Assembly (NCBI GenBank): GCA_964036275.1 | Contig: OZ038433.1 | Coordinates: forward strand, 36,675,336 to 36,739,335 | DNA: 64,000 nucleotides | Reading direction: 5' to 3' | Source: Litoditis marina | Taxonomy: Eukaryota; Nematoda; Chromadorea; Rhabditida; Rhabditidae | Shown: one piece after another, positions 23,501 to 36,200 of the stretch | Numbering within the stretch: the stretch's first letter is position 1 | Layout of the letters: each line of letters starts with the position of its first letter | Program-made: the position numbers and the translations under genes | Notes under the pieces: generated by a model | Told to the model about the DNA's origin: nothing | Databases searched by the model: none | The model's input: the letters and a program-made list of their open reading frames with translations, nothing else

Positions 23501-25157
23501 ATGTGGGGGACCCTTATGTGAAAAACAGATTTTGGTCAAAATTGAAAAATTGTAGTTTTACGCTCAAACTTTCAGCATCACTCACTCAAAGTGTTCTAAA
23601 CAATATTTGGAAAAATCAGCCGATTCGGAGTCAAAAAAGTTTTTGCACCATGTGGGGGACCCTTATGTGAAAAACAGATTTTGGTCAAAATTGAAAAGTT
23701 GTAGTTTTACGCTCAAACTTTTAGCATCACTCATTCAAAGTGTTCTAAACAACATTTGGAAAAATCAGCCGATTCGGAGTCAAAAAAGTTTTTGCACCAT
23801 GTGGGGGACCCTTATGTGAAAAACAGATTTTGGTCAAAATTGAAAAGTTGTAGTTTCACGCTCAAACTTTCAGCATCACTCACTCAAAGTGTTTTAAACA
23901 ACATTTGCAAAAATCAGCCGATTCGGAGTCAAAAAAGTTTTTGCACCATGTGGGGGACCCTTATGTGAAAAACAGATTTTGGTCAAAATTGAAAAGTTGT
24001 AGTTTTACGCTCAAACTTTTAGCATCACTCATTCAAAGTGTTCTAAACAACATTTGGAAAAATCAGCCGATTCGGAGTCAAAAAAGTTTTTGCACCATGT
24101 GGGGGACCCTTATGTGAAAAACAGATTTTGGTCAAAATTGAAAAGTTGTAGTTTCACGCTCAAACTTTCAGCATCACTCACTCAAAGTGTTCTAAACAAT
24201 ATTTGGAAAAATCAGCCGATTCGGAGTCAAAAAAGTTTTTGCACCATGTGGGGGACCCTTATGTGAAAAACAGATTTTGGTCAAAATTGAAAAGTTGTAG
24301 TTTTACGCTCAAACTTTCAGCATCACTCACTCAAAGTGTTTTAAACAACATTTGCAAAAATCAGCCGATTCGGAGTCAAAAAAGTTTTTGCACCATGTGG
24401 GGGACCCTTATGTGAAAAACAGATTTTGGTCAAAATTGAAAAATTGTAGTTTTACGCTCAAACTTTCAGCATCACTCACTCAAAGTGTTCTAAACAATAT
24501 TTGGAAAAATCAGCCGATTCGGAGTCAAAAAAGTTTTTGCACCATGTGGGGGACCCTTATGTGAAAAACAGATTTTGGTCAAAATTGAAAAGTTGTAGTT
24601 TTACGCTCAAACTTTTAGCATCACTCATTCAAAGTGTTCTAAACAACATTTGGAAAAATCAGCCGATTCGGAGTCAAAAAAGTTTTTGCACCATGTGGGG
24701 GACCCTTATGTGAAAAACAGATTTTGGTCAAAATTGAAAAGTTGTAGTTTCACGCTCAAACTTTCAGCATCACTCACTCAAAGTGTTCTAAACAATATTT
24801 GGAAAAATCAGCCGATTCGGAGTCAAAAAAGTTTTTGCACCATGTGGGGGACCCTTATGTGAAAAACAGATTTTGGTCAAAATTGAAAAGTTGTAGTTTC
24901 ACGCTCAAACTTTCAGCATCACTCACTCAAAGTGTTCTAAACAATATTTGGAAAAATCAGCCGATTCGGAGTCAAAAAAGTTTTTGCACCATGTGGGGGA
25001 CCCTTATGTGAAAAACAGATTTTGGTCAAAATTGAAAAGTTGTAGTTTCACGCTCAAACTTTCAGCATCACTCACTCAAAGTGTTCTAAACAATATTGGG
25101 AAAAATCAGCCGATTCGGAGTCAAAAAAGTTTTTGCACCATGTGGGGGACCCTTATG
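20596..25157. repeat. 149-bp satellite array, about 30.6 copies
   Basis: Head-to-tail copies of a 149-bp unit run from about 20596 to 25157. Thirty marker positions are spaced by exactly 149 bp (20627, 20776, through 24948), so no indel is visible. Variation is limited to a few sites: TTGGAAAA or TTGCAAAA, TTTCAGC or TTTTAGC, CACTCACT or CACTCATT, CAATATT or CAACATT. Each unit contains TTGTAGTTT followed by T or C. The unit is open in two frames, which makes 70-codon overlapping frames with no sign of being genes. The right flank leaves the repeat abruptly at TTATGCACTAAAAC. Confidence 0.98.
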
Positions 25158-25421
25158 CACTAAAACACCCAGAACTTGGTTCAAAATGAAAACGTCAGAC
25201 TTTGAGAAACTTTTTTGTATCAAAAAGGGCACCGTGGCGAACTAATTACAAAATCATTTATCGCTAGTCATGTTATACGGCGGGATGAGCGAATCACTCG
25301 ATGTGGACCAAACCTGACTCGAAAAACAAAAACACATTTTTGCCAAAAGTATGAAGTACAAGAAGAAGTACAGTTATTGAAAACATAAAATTCAACTTGT
25401 TAAAGAAGATTGGAGACCAAC

Positions 25422-28400
25422 TCAGGCTGATATTTTGTGCTGTTCTAATTGTTTGAGGATCTGACCACCCAGTTTACGTGTTCATTAGCATAGCTAACTT
25501 CACATGAAATTAACATGCCAAAGCTGCGTGACACGCAACGCGTCAAGTTAAAAGTAGCATATAGAAGTTTTCTGACATTCAATATGAATTTCCGGTCTCG
25601 TTTAAGAGTACCTGGACACCTACCATTCTCAGCTTGATGAGGCTGACGCAGTACAGTCCGAAGCTGACCATTGCCATGACGAACGGTGCTTGAACACGTG
25701 TGATATTGAAGGGGGAGACTGCTTCGTTGAAGACAATGCCATTTTCCGATGGTACGTCAATTGAGCGGATCCCTTTGAGCGAAACCAGATAGGCAGGCAA
25801 CTTAGAGCGGGGGTCAAATGCGCGATGCGCTGATTGAGCGAGAACCATAATAGCAGAGGATTTTGTGCACCTGGCACAAAATACACTACCGCACTCTTCC
25901 AATTGCAGAACCGCGGGCCATACGCGGGCAACAAATTTATCGGCCGCAGGCCGATGAATTTGTTGGAACACGGGAATACTCGTTTTTTCGATAAGGTTTT
26001 CATACATTTATTGACACATGTTCAGTTTCAAAAGTACACGTTCAGGTTTATTAGCACACGTTTGGTATTCTACTTGCATAAGCACACGTTCAGTTTTTGA
26101 AACACACGTTTGGTTTCCTACTTGCATAAGTACACGTTCAGTTTTTGAAACACTCTAATTGACTGAGCGAAGCCAAAATGCACAGCAAGAACCTGCGAAG
26201 CAGTCCAGACGCAGCAGAAAACGCCACCGATTTTGGAAATCAAATCACCTTTCTTAATAAATAGCATGTTGTTTGAGGATAGTTTATTTCAATAAGATTT
26301 TTAACCGACATATGAATTAGCCCCATGTAAGTGTAGTTGAAACAGTTAGCCGTATTGTCATGTTTTGATGATTTGGCTCGACTTACTTGTTATTCGAACT
26401 ATTTTCATTTTGTGAACTAATGATTGTTTCACCCAAGATTGAAATACAAACTTCGTAGCGTACGAATAGAAAAATTTGTACTAAAGCTCGTTTCACTCGT
26501 GGATAGAAGTCAACCACTGTAAACCTCAGTGAGCGTCAATTGTTTTGGAACCTTTCAAACAACCACAAATCACCCAGATCACTCAGAAAGATTAGCTTCA
26601 ATTTTAACGATTGGCAAGCTACAAATACGAGAACATGGAGTGGAGATTGATCGCGGAGAAAAATCTCACATAATTGGCACGAATTTCTCTGTAGGCTCAG
26701 TAGCGCAGGTCAGTACGGCTGACTTCTACCGATGGTTGAAACGAACTATATAGTGGTCGCTTCAAGAACGTTGGTGGTATACTGTACATCTCGCTTTATG
26801 CTGTGTGAGAACAGATAAACACGCTTCGTCGACAACGCTGCCATTAGCTCAGTTGGTATAGTGGCTAGCGTCATCGCCCTCCATACTTCTGCGCGTGGTT
26901 CGACTCTCACATAAGGCTCATATTTTATAAATTAGACACACTCTGTACAAATGTGCTGTTCTGAATACTACTTTACTGCATATGAATAGACTTTTCTGAG
27001 TACCTAAGGCAAAAAAAAAGATGTAAAACGTGTTATACGCTGCTCGATCAGCGTTGAACTCAGACAATGCAAAATAGGGAACATTGGTACTCGGAGAAAC
27101 AAAGTCATGTGTTGATGAGTTACACTCATACACTGTCGTAAACGCAATACTCACGTACAGTACGAAGCGTGTGTTCACCATAAATCCTGATGCGCTCGAC
27201 AATCGACTAGCACTATACGAGTTACACTGCATTCGTAAATGTTTTCTTTTCATCATAAGGGTTTTAAAAACCACAAGCATCACTACATTTGCTAGTTGTT
27301 TCTAGCACGAATACCTGCTGCTCACCGATCACCACACAACTCTAAGTTGGTTAGCACCTGAACCGTTTGTTTAAATGGAGTACTCTTGTTTGTGCACTGA
27401 GTACGCTAGAACATCCCGGCGACATTACTCCATTCTGCGTCTCCTTAAACACATGCTTTACACAAGTCAAACGAAATAGTGAGGCAAAGCAAGAGAGGCA
27501 GGATAGGATAAAGGTGCTTGGGTGTTCTAGCATGCATACTCTGAAACACTCGCCTGCTCATTCTAAAAAAGTGTGGCGAAGCGCATGGCGGCAAATGTCA
27601 GGTTGGCGGTGACAGTCATGTGGACCCCCCCCCCCCCCATGTCAATACTGCCGTGTTGGCCAAATGAATGGGTGGTCTATGGAACATTATGCACTGACGG
27701 ATGACACAATCTGCAAAGCAAAACGTATAAGATCTGCCCTTTTGTCATAAATTCAAGGGTTACATAAAATTTACTCTAAAGCAGAGAAAGAAGACCACTT
27801 TCACGAATTTCTCGAAATGGCCTGCTCTCATATTGTGTGTGTGCCTACGGAACGCGATGTGCGTTGAACATCAGTCAATGAGAGACAAAGTACCCTTATC
27901 ACCCAATCAGGGGATGGTTCGCATAGCAACATTCAAACAACGGTTTATGGAAACTAGCCTTTCATAGACGTTAGCAGTATGCTGATATCACCAAGATACA
28001 GCATAAAAGCACACCGGTGGAAGGGTTTATGCATTTTGACGTCGGGAGCACAGGTCATAACACAAATCACGTAGGAATAAATGCACATCAGCACACTTGT
28101 CAGGTACGAAATGAGGTTGCTGGCCCCCTTTGGCTGCCACATTTGACAGCCACCTACGTCGTTCCATTTCGAGATCTGCAATGGTTTGTCGGAGTTGGAC
28201 AAAACTTGTGTTTTTTCGTCAGAACATGTACTTTTATTTTTATTATTAAATAACTGATGATGGGTTATCAATCCAAGTTCAGACGCACAGACATCGCGCG
28301 CTGGTGTCATTCTAAGAATTGAAGGCGGGAGAGTGAAGTATTTGACCGCTCCCTTCCTAAAAGCAAGGGAGAGACTTTTCGCTCCCGGGAGGACAAACAA

Positions 28401-29118
28401 TATTGGTGGATACGGCCACAGAACGGTTAGAGTACCCTACCTTCAGTACACAAAAACGTGCATACACTATCACTTTAGAATATTTTGCTCTGCTTTATTC
28501 GTACACTGAACAACACTAATTTCGCGGCTCAACAATTATTTTGTGTTCGCCGATCATACTAGTATATGAGTTTATTATTGTAACAACTACCATCCGGAAT
28601 TATAGGTTTGTCTTGTAACTTCAATTTTAGATACTTAAAAGATATCAGTTCATAGCAGTAGTTCAGATTCCAGAAATCGGAACTTTTATTCTCTCATTTC
28701 GCATTTCGTTGTTTCAACGAAATGTGAACTATTCATAAGAATCGAATCATATTGCGAGTCTAAATAAAAGAAAAATATGAGGTAAGATAAGCTATCCTCG
28801 TCTGTCACGTTATTCCAAGTGTAGGTAGGATGTGTGCAATAATCAGAACAGCGGTTTGAAACATTCAGAAACAACTCACAACTTGGTTGACGATTTCGAG
28901 ATAGCTTGAGAAACTCGTGGCATTCATTGTACACATAGTGTTGTAGTGACAGAAGTTCTAATTACAGAGCGAACTACGTTTACTGGTTAGTGAATGAAAG
29001 TAAATGTTGTTCTATGGATTTAACCTGCGTCGAATACAAACTTCCCGACGAAAACATGGTACCAAAGAAGACAAAGGATCACGCCAGCATTGAGAATGAG
29101 ATTTGTTTTGAATGACAT
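25422..29118 (-). CDS. Candidate multi-pass membrane protein of unknown family
   Basis: Exons on the minus strand that join in phase: 29025-29118 (ATG, MSFKTNLILNAG, a signal-anchor-like helix), 28880-28957, then 28015-28175 (WNDVGGCQMW followed by a strong helix), 27155-27206, 25624-25800 (an NIT glycosylation site, then a helix ending KLRM) and 25422-25460 (short tail and stop). At least one exon is missing between 28880 and 28175, where the phase must change and I could not choose among weak acceptors. The acceptor at 25800 is AAG rather than CAG or TAG. I recognise no family. The last exon ends 265 bp from the satellite array. Confidence 0.45.
26018..26160. repeat. Tandem ACACGTT repeat
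   Basis: About two and a half copies of a unit of about 55 bp with ACACGTTCAG, ACACGTTTGG and CTACTTGCATAAG, so ACACGTT recurs six times. An adjacent GCCGCAGGCCG palindrome lies at 25940-25970. Confidence 0.75.
26529..26753 (+). pseudogene. Decayed coding repeat with SERLA motif, copy 1
   Basis: The frame encodes HSERLASILTIGKLQ, then diverges. The same segment appears at 43981-44229. Both are plus strand and both reach a stop without splice structure. Source protein not recognised, possibly transposon-derived. Confidence 0.4.
26843..26913 (+). repeat. tRNA-like sequence with A and B boxes
   Basis: CCATTAGCTCAGTTGGTATA is a good A box region, and GTGGTTCGACTC is a B box at the expected distance. 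The ends and the anticodon arm do not fold as a full tRNA. Probably a tRNA-derived repeat. Confidence 0.4.
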
Positions 29119-29179
29119 TCTTTATTTCAAATGTAATTTTCTCCTAGGGGTCTATTCAGATTCGAAGCGAACTCGAAAT

Positions 29180-31360
29180 AAATTCATGAAAAAGTGGGGG
29201 CCCAACGACTGTGAGATTTGTCTTCTGCTGTGCGCCCCTTAGACAACTACTCTCATATGGATCAGCTACTGCTACAAAAATCGAAAAATACTAACATACT
29301 CAAGTATAACTGTTTATTACAAACATACAAAAGTGGTAAAATATTTTTTCAAACCTATAAACTAGAATTAAATAACCGAAAAATACTTATATACTCAAGT
29401 ATAACTGTTCATTACAAACATACAAAAGTCGTAAAATATTTTTTCAAACCTGTAAACTAGAATCTACAAGTCACAGCTGCGAAAGAGAGAACAACTGTTG
29501 AATAATATGACAAACGTTATAGCACCTAGAATTGAAGTAATGACAAAAAATTGTCAACCATTGTGCACAAAACCAGAAACTCTATAATTGACTACGTTGA
29601 GTTAACATCTGTGATTTGTAAATTCTAGTTTACATGTTTGAGAAAATATTTTACGACTTTGTGTATGTTTGTAATGAACAGTTATACTTGAGTATATAAG
29701 TATTTTTCGGTTATTTAATTCTAGTTTACAGGTTTGAAAAATATTTTACCACTTTTGTATGTTTGTAATAAACAGTTATACTTGAGTATGTTAGTATTTT
29801 TCGGTTTTTGTAGCAGTAGCTGATCCATATGAGAGTAGTTGTCTAAGGGGCGCACAGCAGAAGACAAATCTCACAGTCGTTGGGCCCCCACTTTTTCATG
29901 AATTTTTCTCTTTTTGTATACATGCCGTAGGTATGTGGTTTGATCTGTACGGTGCAGATAAAATTGTTTTCTTAATGGAACCACTTGTCAAGTATCCATC
30001 ATTCGAAAACAATATGACGTCAACATTGCAGTTCTAAAAACTTACTTTATCTGCCCTTCAGAATCCCAGAATACGTCATGTTTGAATGAAGTTTCATCGT
30101 GAATTGACCATTTTTAAGAAACTTTCAGCATTCGAAAACATATTTCACGTCAATTTTTCTGAAAGTTGACGTCATCTGGCCTTCTGAATTCCAGAATAAG
30201 TCATATTTAGATAAAGTTTCATCGTTAATATAGCATTTTTAAGATATTTTCAGCATTTGAAAATATATGTGACGTCAACTTTGCACTTTTCAAAAATGAC
30301 GTCATCTGGTCTCCAGAATCCCAGAATACGTCACTCTTAGATTGAGTTTCACCGTTATTCGACCCTTTCTAAGATATTACCATCATTTGAAAATATATGT
30401 GACGTCAACTTTGCAATTTTCAAAAATGACGTCATCTGGTCTCCAGAATCCTGAAGGACGTCAGGAATAGATTACTCTATATTCAAACAAAAGTCACGAT
30501 GGCATCATATTTCAATTTTCGAGCGAATCGGTAATTGTTACTCTAAGTTACAATACAGTTTGAGTTGTCCACCGGACAGAGAGAGGGAGAGAGCGTGCTA
30601 AATGGAGAGACGCAGACACTTTTCGAAAAAAATCTGTATAACTTTGATTAAAACAATTTTTTTCGCAAATTTTTTTCGGTCCGCCAGGGTTTGAGTAGAT
30701 ATCACATCCCTTACACAATTTGCAACAAAATTGGTTGAGTAGAAACCCTTGAAGTGGGAATTTTCCCTTGTTTCGAGTATGACGTCATCCGAGCTCCAGA
30801 ATCCTCGATGACGTCATCAGTAGAAGACTTACATCTAAATCGATGTCAGTTTATGTCGTGGTATCATACTTCAAATTTTACTTGAATTGGTTAGGACTGA
30901 GCTGAGTTATAACGCAATTTGATTTACCCCGACAGAGAGGGCGAGAGAGTGCACGGTATGAGGAGACGCAGAGACATTTTCAAAGACCTATAACTTAATG
31001 AAAAATAATTTTTTTCGAAAAAAAAGTTTGCGCCCCCAAGGTTTGAATGGAATATCTATCGTTGGCCAAATTTTCATTCAAATCGGTCCGCACATAAAAA
31101 AATCCCAGGAGTGCGCACCAACACAGACACACGACGGAAGTTGGCGGTCTGCACGAAGCGAAAACGTCATAACTTGGCTCAAACTTGATCGATTTCGTTG
31201 AAATTCGAGGCACAACTTGCAAATATGCTGCAAAAACTGCCCAAGTTTGTAAAAATTCTGTTTTGCGTTCAGCCGTTTTCTGGGAAAACTAAAAAAACGG
31301 AGGCGCGCATTAGCCGGACCAAAGACAAATCTCGCACAGCGCTTCGCGCTGCGCGCGATT
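29180..31360. mobile_element. Composite repeat element with fold-back head, copy 1
   Basis: The head (29180-29905) is an inverted repeat with arms of about 295 bp around a loop of about 130 bp. The arms begin AAATTCATGAAAAAG and end CTTTTTCATGAATTT. The left arm carries a 92-bp tandem duplication. The body (29905-31360) holds degenerate units of about 120 bp with TGACGTCA-type sites, two copies of a GTCCGCCAGGGTTTGAGTAG module, and a GCGC-rich end. The whole stretch is matched at 45262-46949, so head and body move or duplicate together. No transposase frame is visible. Confidence 0.8.
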
Positions 31361-31478
31361 CAAAATTTCGAGTTCGAGTTAGACTCTAAACTCGGAAATA
31401 GAGACAATTTAGAAACACTCACAGGGAAATAAAAACCGCTAATTAACAGCAAAGTTACTGCAGTTCTACCCCGGTTTG

Positions 31479-32310
31479 ACTGCCGATTTACCGCTGGTAG
31501 TACCGCGGTACTACCAGGGGTAAATCGGCAGTAAATCTGCAGTAAACCCGCAGTAACTGCGCAGTAAACTAATTGATATTCAAATCTACCACAAATAATC
31601 TAAAATAATACTTTTTCAAAAAATAGTTTCATTTAACGCAATAGGGGCGCTCCATGCACCCTATCAACATGAAAGTATAATATGATACCTTTCCGTTCTC
31701 GAAAAGTACCTCAAACTTGGGTAATTAAACCGAAATCAACTCAAACCTCAACGACTAGTGATGGAGAAGTCCGTACTTAAGTAAGGGCGGAAAATATTTT
31801 TTTTCAAAATTCGTTTTTGAGGGTGAAAATGCATTCAATGTTCCAATATGCATGAATATTAGTTGTACATCAGGATATCGGAACAAATTTTCGGACAATC
31901 ATGATTTGGTGAAGAAATTGAAGTTATGAGCAATAACCATGAAATTTTTTCTCTTAAATTCCATTATATGGTTTTCCATCATGATTTGCTAAGTAAAATG
32001 TCAAGTCGTTCCATTTTAAACGATTGAATACTCATATTATAGAAATGCAGTTGCCAGGAACTCATCTTAACGATCGAAAAAAGTTGAACTGTCAGACTTG
32101 AAAAAAATATCTGCTCATTTTCTCGAAACTGATTTGTATAATCTCCGATACGTTTATCCCTTCAGTTTTTGAGTTATAATATTGCATTTCCACACGAAAC
32201 ACGCACTTTTGAATAATTTACTATGAATCTACTGCGGGTTTACTGCACGTTTACTGCGGATCTACCACGGGTTCGCCTTACTACGGGTTTACTGCGGATT
32301 TAACCCTGGT
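31479..32310. mobile_element. Palindrome-headed non-coding element
   Basis: A 54-bp palindrome (31479-31532, one mismatched pair, centre ACCGCGGT) is followed by four GCAGTAA units (to 31568). The far end (32225-32310) carries the reverse words, TTTACTGC repeated, so the element is bounded by inverted arrays about 0.83 kb apart. No coding frame is visible inside. Confidence 0.6.
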
Positions 32311-32319
32311 CACGAAATT

Positions 32320-33240
32320 CCTATGCTAGAAAACTGTGACACCCGCAAGCAACTTGAAACTCGAAATTGTGTTTTTCTGAAACTCGAATTGAACTCGCAA
32401 GTCAGAACTCCTTACTTTCAACAATCAATCGTTGGATTCACGAACCTAATCCTAAATTCTTCGTATAAAATAAGCATAAATATTGATCGGCCCCACGGTA
32501 TGTTCTTTATCCGTTCCGTCATTTACTCAAACTACATTATTTATATATCTTGCCGTTTTCGTTAACATGTTCCTAGAAGTGTTGCCGTTCTGTATTAAAT
32601 TGCTTTGTTATTCTCCATTAGCGAATACGGAGCAGTGGAACAATAGTGTTACTCATGGTAATCCCATCACATGTTTCTTCGTTCATGCTACTTCGAAGAT
32701 GACCTGTCATGTGTATTTCGACACTAGGAATGTTGATAATTTTTTACGTTAATACGTCACATGCGTAATTTTAAGAAAACGAAACGTTCTGGTGTGAAAT
32801 TGAAGGAAACCCATGGTAATAATATATACAACACTATTTACCCTCCAGAGGGTGAAAATCTATGAAAGATAGTCCCTGCCCGTCCAATGAGTTTTTAGTT
32901 TGAGGAACGATTACGGTAATTAAAATTCTGCGGCCAACAATTTAGTTGCGACGTCGGTGATTTTTTCGACCTCTGTGCGCAGGTTGAAAAATCATGCGCC
33001 GCGCGCGCCATCCAAACTTTTAATACGTTTTTTCCTTTTTTAATATTCTCCTGCCTATTTAAAGCTATATATTCGTGACTCAGTCATTTTCTGATCAGTT
33101 TAGTGAAATTCTCACTCAAGTTTTATGCTACTTTTCTCGAATAATCCTGAGAAACGAAACTGTTAGAGAATCGAATCGAAAAATCGATTCTTCAATGATA
33201 GGAATTGGAGTCATGTGATTATTGCGAAGATTAAAACTTT
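32320..33240. other. Intergenic, upstream of the MYST gene
   Basis: No coding frame with splice support. A GCGCCGCGCGCGCC island at about 32995-33010 and an AAATTTAG trans-splice-like acceptor at 33243-33251 precede the MYST start codon. Confidence 0.5.
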
Positions 33241-33257
33241 CTAAAATTTAGTTACCC

Positions 33258-36200
33258 ATGAAACATCACCGCATACGCCCCAGACAGTCGACGCCCGCCG
33301 TACCAGTGTTCGACTTTGGAGTCGATAGTGTCGGTAAGCTGTTTGAGATATTATATTATATGTGGTATGGGCGAGACTCCCATTCATTTCAACGACAGTT
33401 TTCAGAAGGATGTAGAATCAGATAAAAGGCCCGTTGTCTAGCTTTCAGCAAATATTCACTCGTGTCGCAGTAGTGTTCGTGTAAGTGTAGTGAATGAATG
33501 TGTATGTAACCTATGTAACGTATGAACCAACCTCTAGATCGTATTCTATACATAACGCACGACGTTTCACGGCGTTCTCGCTTACAGTAATTTTTGCGGT
33601 TAAACTTGTATTGAGCTCCGTCCACAAAGTTTTCGTGGCGGGACACTGTATCCCACTGCAATTTGGCACGGTCTGAGCAATATTTCGCTGCGTATCGCGC
33701 TTATTTTCACGCGAATCATTTGCGGAGCGTCTAAAATCGAGGACGCGAGTTTCTTATTTGATAAAGCTGTTGTTGAGAACGCCGTGCGTTTTGGGCAAAT
33801 ATGATATATGAATCATTATAACAGACAAAACGCTCTTTTAAGTGTCAAGAGTTAAGTAATCAAGATGAATCTGTAGAAAAAGCGTGGGCTGGATTCTATT
33901 TTTGTCTCACCTCACAATCGTTTCATGTTTTTTGTTAGATTTGCAATCAAAACTAGGTTAGCTTAGCTTATCATAGTCGAAGGTTTCCGATTATTTTAAT
34001 TTTTAAAACTTCAAACTTGTCAAACTTCAATATACATAATTATAATATTACACCAATGTCAAAAACGTGTCGAATTTTTCCAACGTTTTTTGGTTTATTG
34101 TAAGAGTTGGAGTTTCGAAGTTGAAACTAGAAATATTAGGATATTCAAAAGCATTTACCAGATCTGTTTATACAGGCGTTCCACCGTGTTCGAATATCTC
34201 CACTTCTGCCTCTGCTTCCACTTCTAATGTGGCTGTCACCACCTCAATACCAGATGCGTCGAAACACAGGTTGGTCGAATAGTTAGTTGCATCCCATATT
34301 CAAGGCTTCACTTTTTATCTTCACCAATATGCTCAGACATATATTCTGAAATAACATGCTGAATACTTTTTGTTACCGTTTCGTTATGTTTCAACTGGCG
34401 GCAAGTCTGGTCCCCAATTTCTTGCTGCGATCTTGGGCAACAGCAGCATTCAAACCCCAGTAAAGTTGTACGAATAGCCAGAAAAATGGGAAAACGGGCT
34501 ACCCTTTGACAGAAAAAGGGCCACGTTGTGAGCAATTACTGTTCGCGTGTTTACATTACATCTGAAAACGGACTCCTTCTGGTCGAATAGTCGGACCTTA
34601 TTTTTGTATGGCAGCCTTTGAAAAATGGCTTGTCAACAGCCGCTGCTCAGCAAAAGTATGAACCTGACGCCGTGTGACTGTTTTGCAAAGGGGAACCTGT
34701 TTTTCGATTTGATTTTTTAGGCAAAAGTTTCTTTTCATGTGGAAAAGATCAAATTTGCCCACGCAGAACAGGGGATAGTTTTCTATTATAATTAGATTAA
34801 ATGTTTAAACGTGAATGGATTCTCCTGTCAGGCTTTTAGCGATCAGTGTGCTCTCCTCGCATTGCTTGTTCTATCTGAGACTAATTTAGTCAAGCTGAGA
34901 AATGATGTGAATACTGTCGTGATGACTTGTTCTTTACATCTTTACAATTGCTGAAATATTTTCTACTTTCGGGTGATTTTTTGTATGCCATTCGTATTTC
35001 AGAGATTATTTCCCTTCAAAGGCTTCAAAGAAGAAGGAGAGTGATAGGAGTAAAAGCTGCGCTCCAAGTCACAACTCGCGTACGAACCACAGGCCGTATA
35101 GACTGAAGTGAGTTGTCCAAATTGATTAACCTATTTTTAAGTTTACGTACAATCGAATGGCGACTTTGTTGGTTGCTCCATTAAACCGCACATTTTTCTG
35201 GAATCGGGATTTCGAACTACCCCAATTTTAATAATAGTCATATTTACTGGTGACCTCACTTTGCACTCAGTTTTATGGTTTGTTTACCCAAGGGAAACAC
35301 CTGATTTTCAATAAATTTGTGGTGGACAGAGGACAGCAAAGTCGTGGGACACGTATGTGTACATCGTACCTCAACTTACTGTTCATTCGCCCGCGTAATT
35401 TTAAATTTGAACTAATTTTGGATTGAGCAGTGGAATCACAGCGTTAGCTCTGGGAATCCCTGTGCAGTTTTGATGTATCAATAGAACTAGCTGCGTATCG
35501 CACCTAGGGTAGTACTTGTTCATCCGCGGAGCACTCAAATACGTAAGCTTGGTAATATTTTAATCCACTAAAACCGAGATGGACAACACTGCAACAGTGC
35601 GGGGCGTGGACCTAGGCACCTTGCATATGATCAACGAAAAATAGTCCGTTCTCGATTTAAACCCTCACAGTTCAATGATTTCGTTTCGGAACAAAAATAT
35701 ACGATGTTTCTTGTTGAAAAGTACCCCGTTTTCGATTTTTTTTCCGACTGTTCGGACAACTTTACTGGGGATGGGCACCTAGCACCTTGTCTCCAGCTCC
35801 TACAACCAAACGGGCTGGTAGCTGACTCACTAGTTGGCACCAATTGACAGATTCTGTTATCTGAATACTGAATGTGGATGAACGGAATATTTCGAATCAA
35901 AAAAATGAGTTTTGCATGTTACATAAAGATCAGGGAGATGAGTGTTCTGTATGGTGAAGCGTCAAACCAGTTTGAACGGGCTGGTTGTGTTCATTCTCAC
36001 TGTTTCGGTTCGGTATATGATTTCTCTGTGGACTGAAATACCCACACTTGATAAAATTTGGGCAGAAAGTAAATGTATTCCTAATTCCTACTCCTCTTTA
36101 TGTAGGAACGTGTTTCGAAACGCATACGGTACCCATACCTCAGTAAACTTGTCCGAGTAGTCAGAAGAAAATCGAAAAACGGGCTACTCACACGTCAAAA

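Noticed and set aside
20627..25163. Thirty overlapping 70-codon open frames in the satellite
   Set aside because: They follow from a 149-bp unit (not a multiple of 3) that happens to be open in two frames. There is no splice, start or conservation signal beyond the DNA repeat.
27625..27640. Poly-C run
   Set aside because: Simple homopolymer with no further structure around it.
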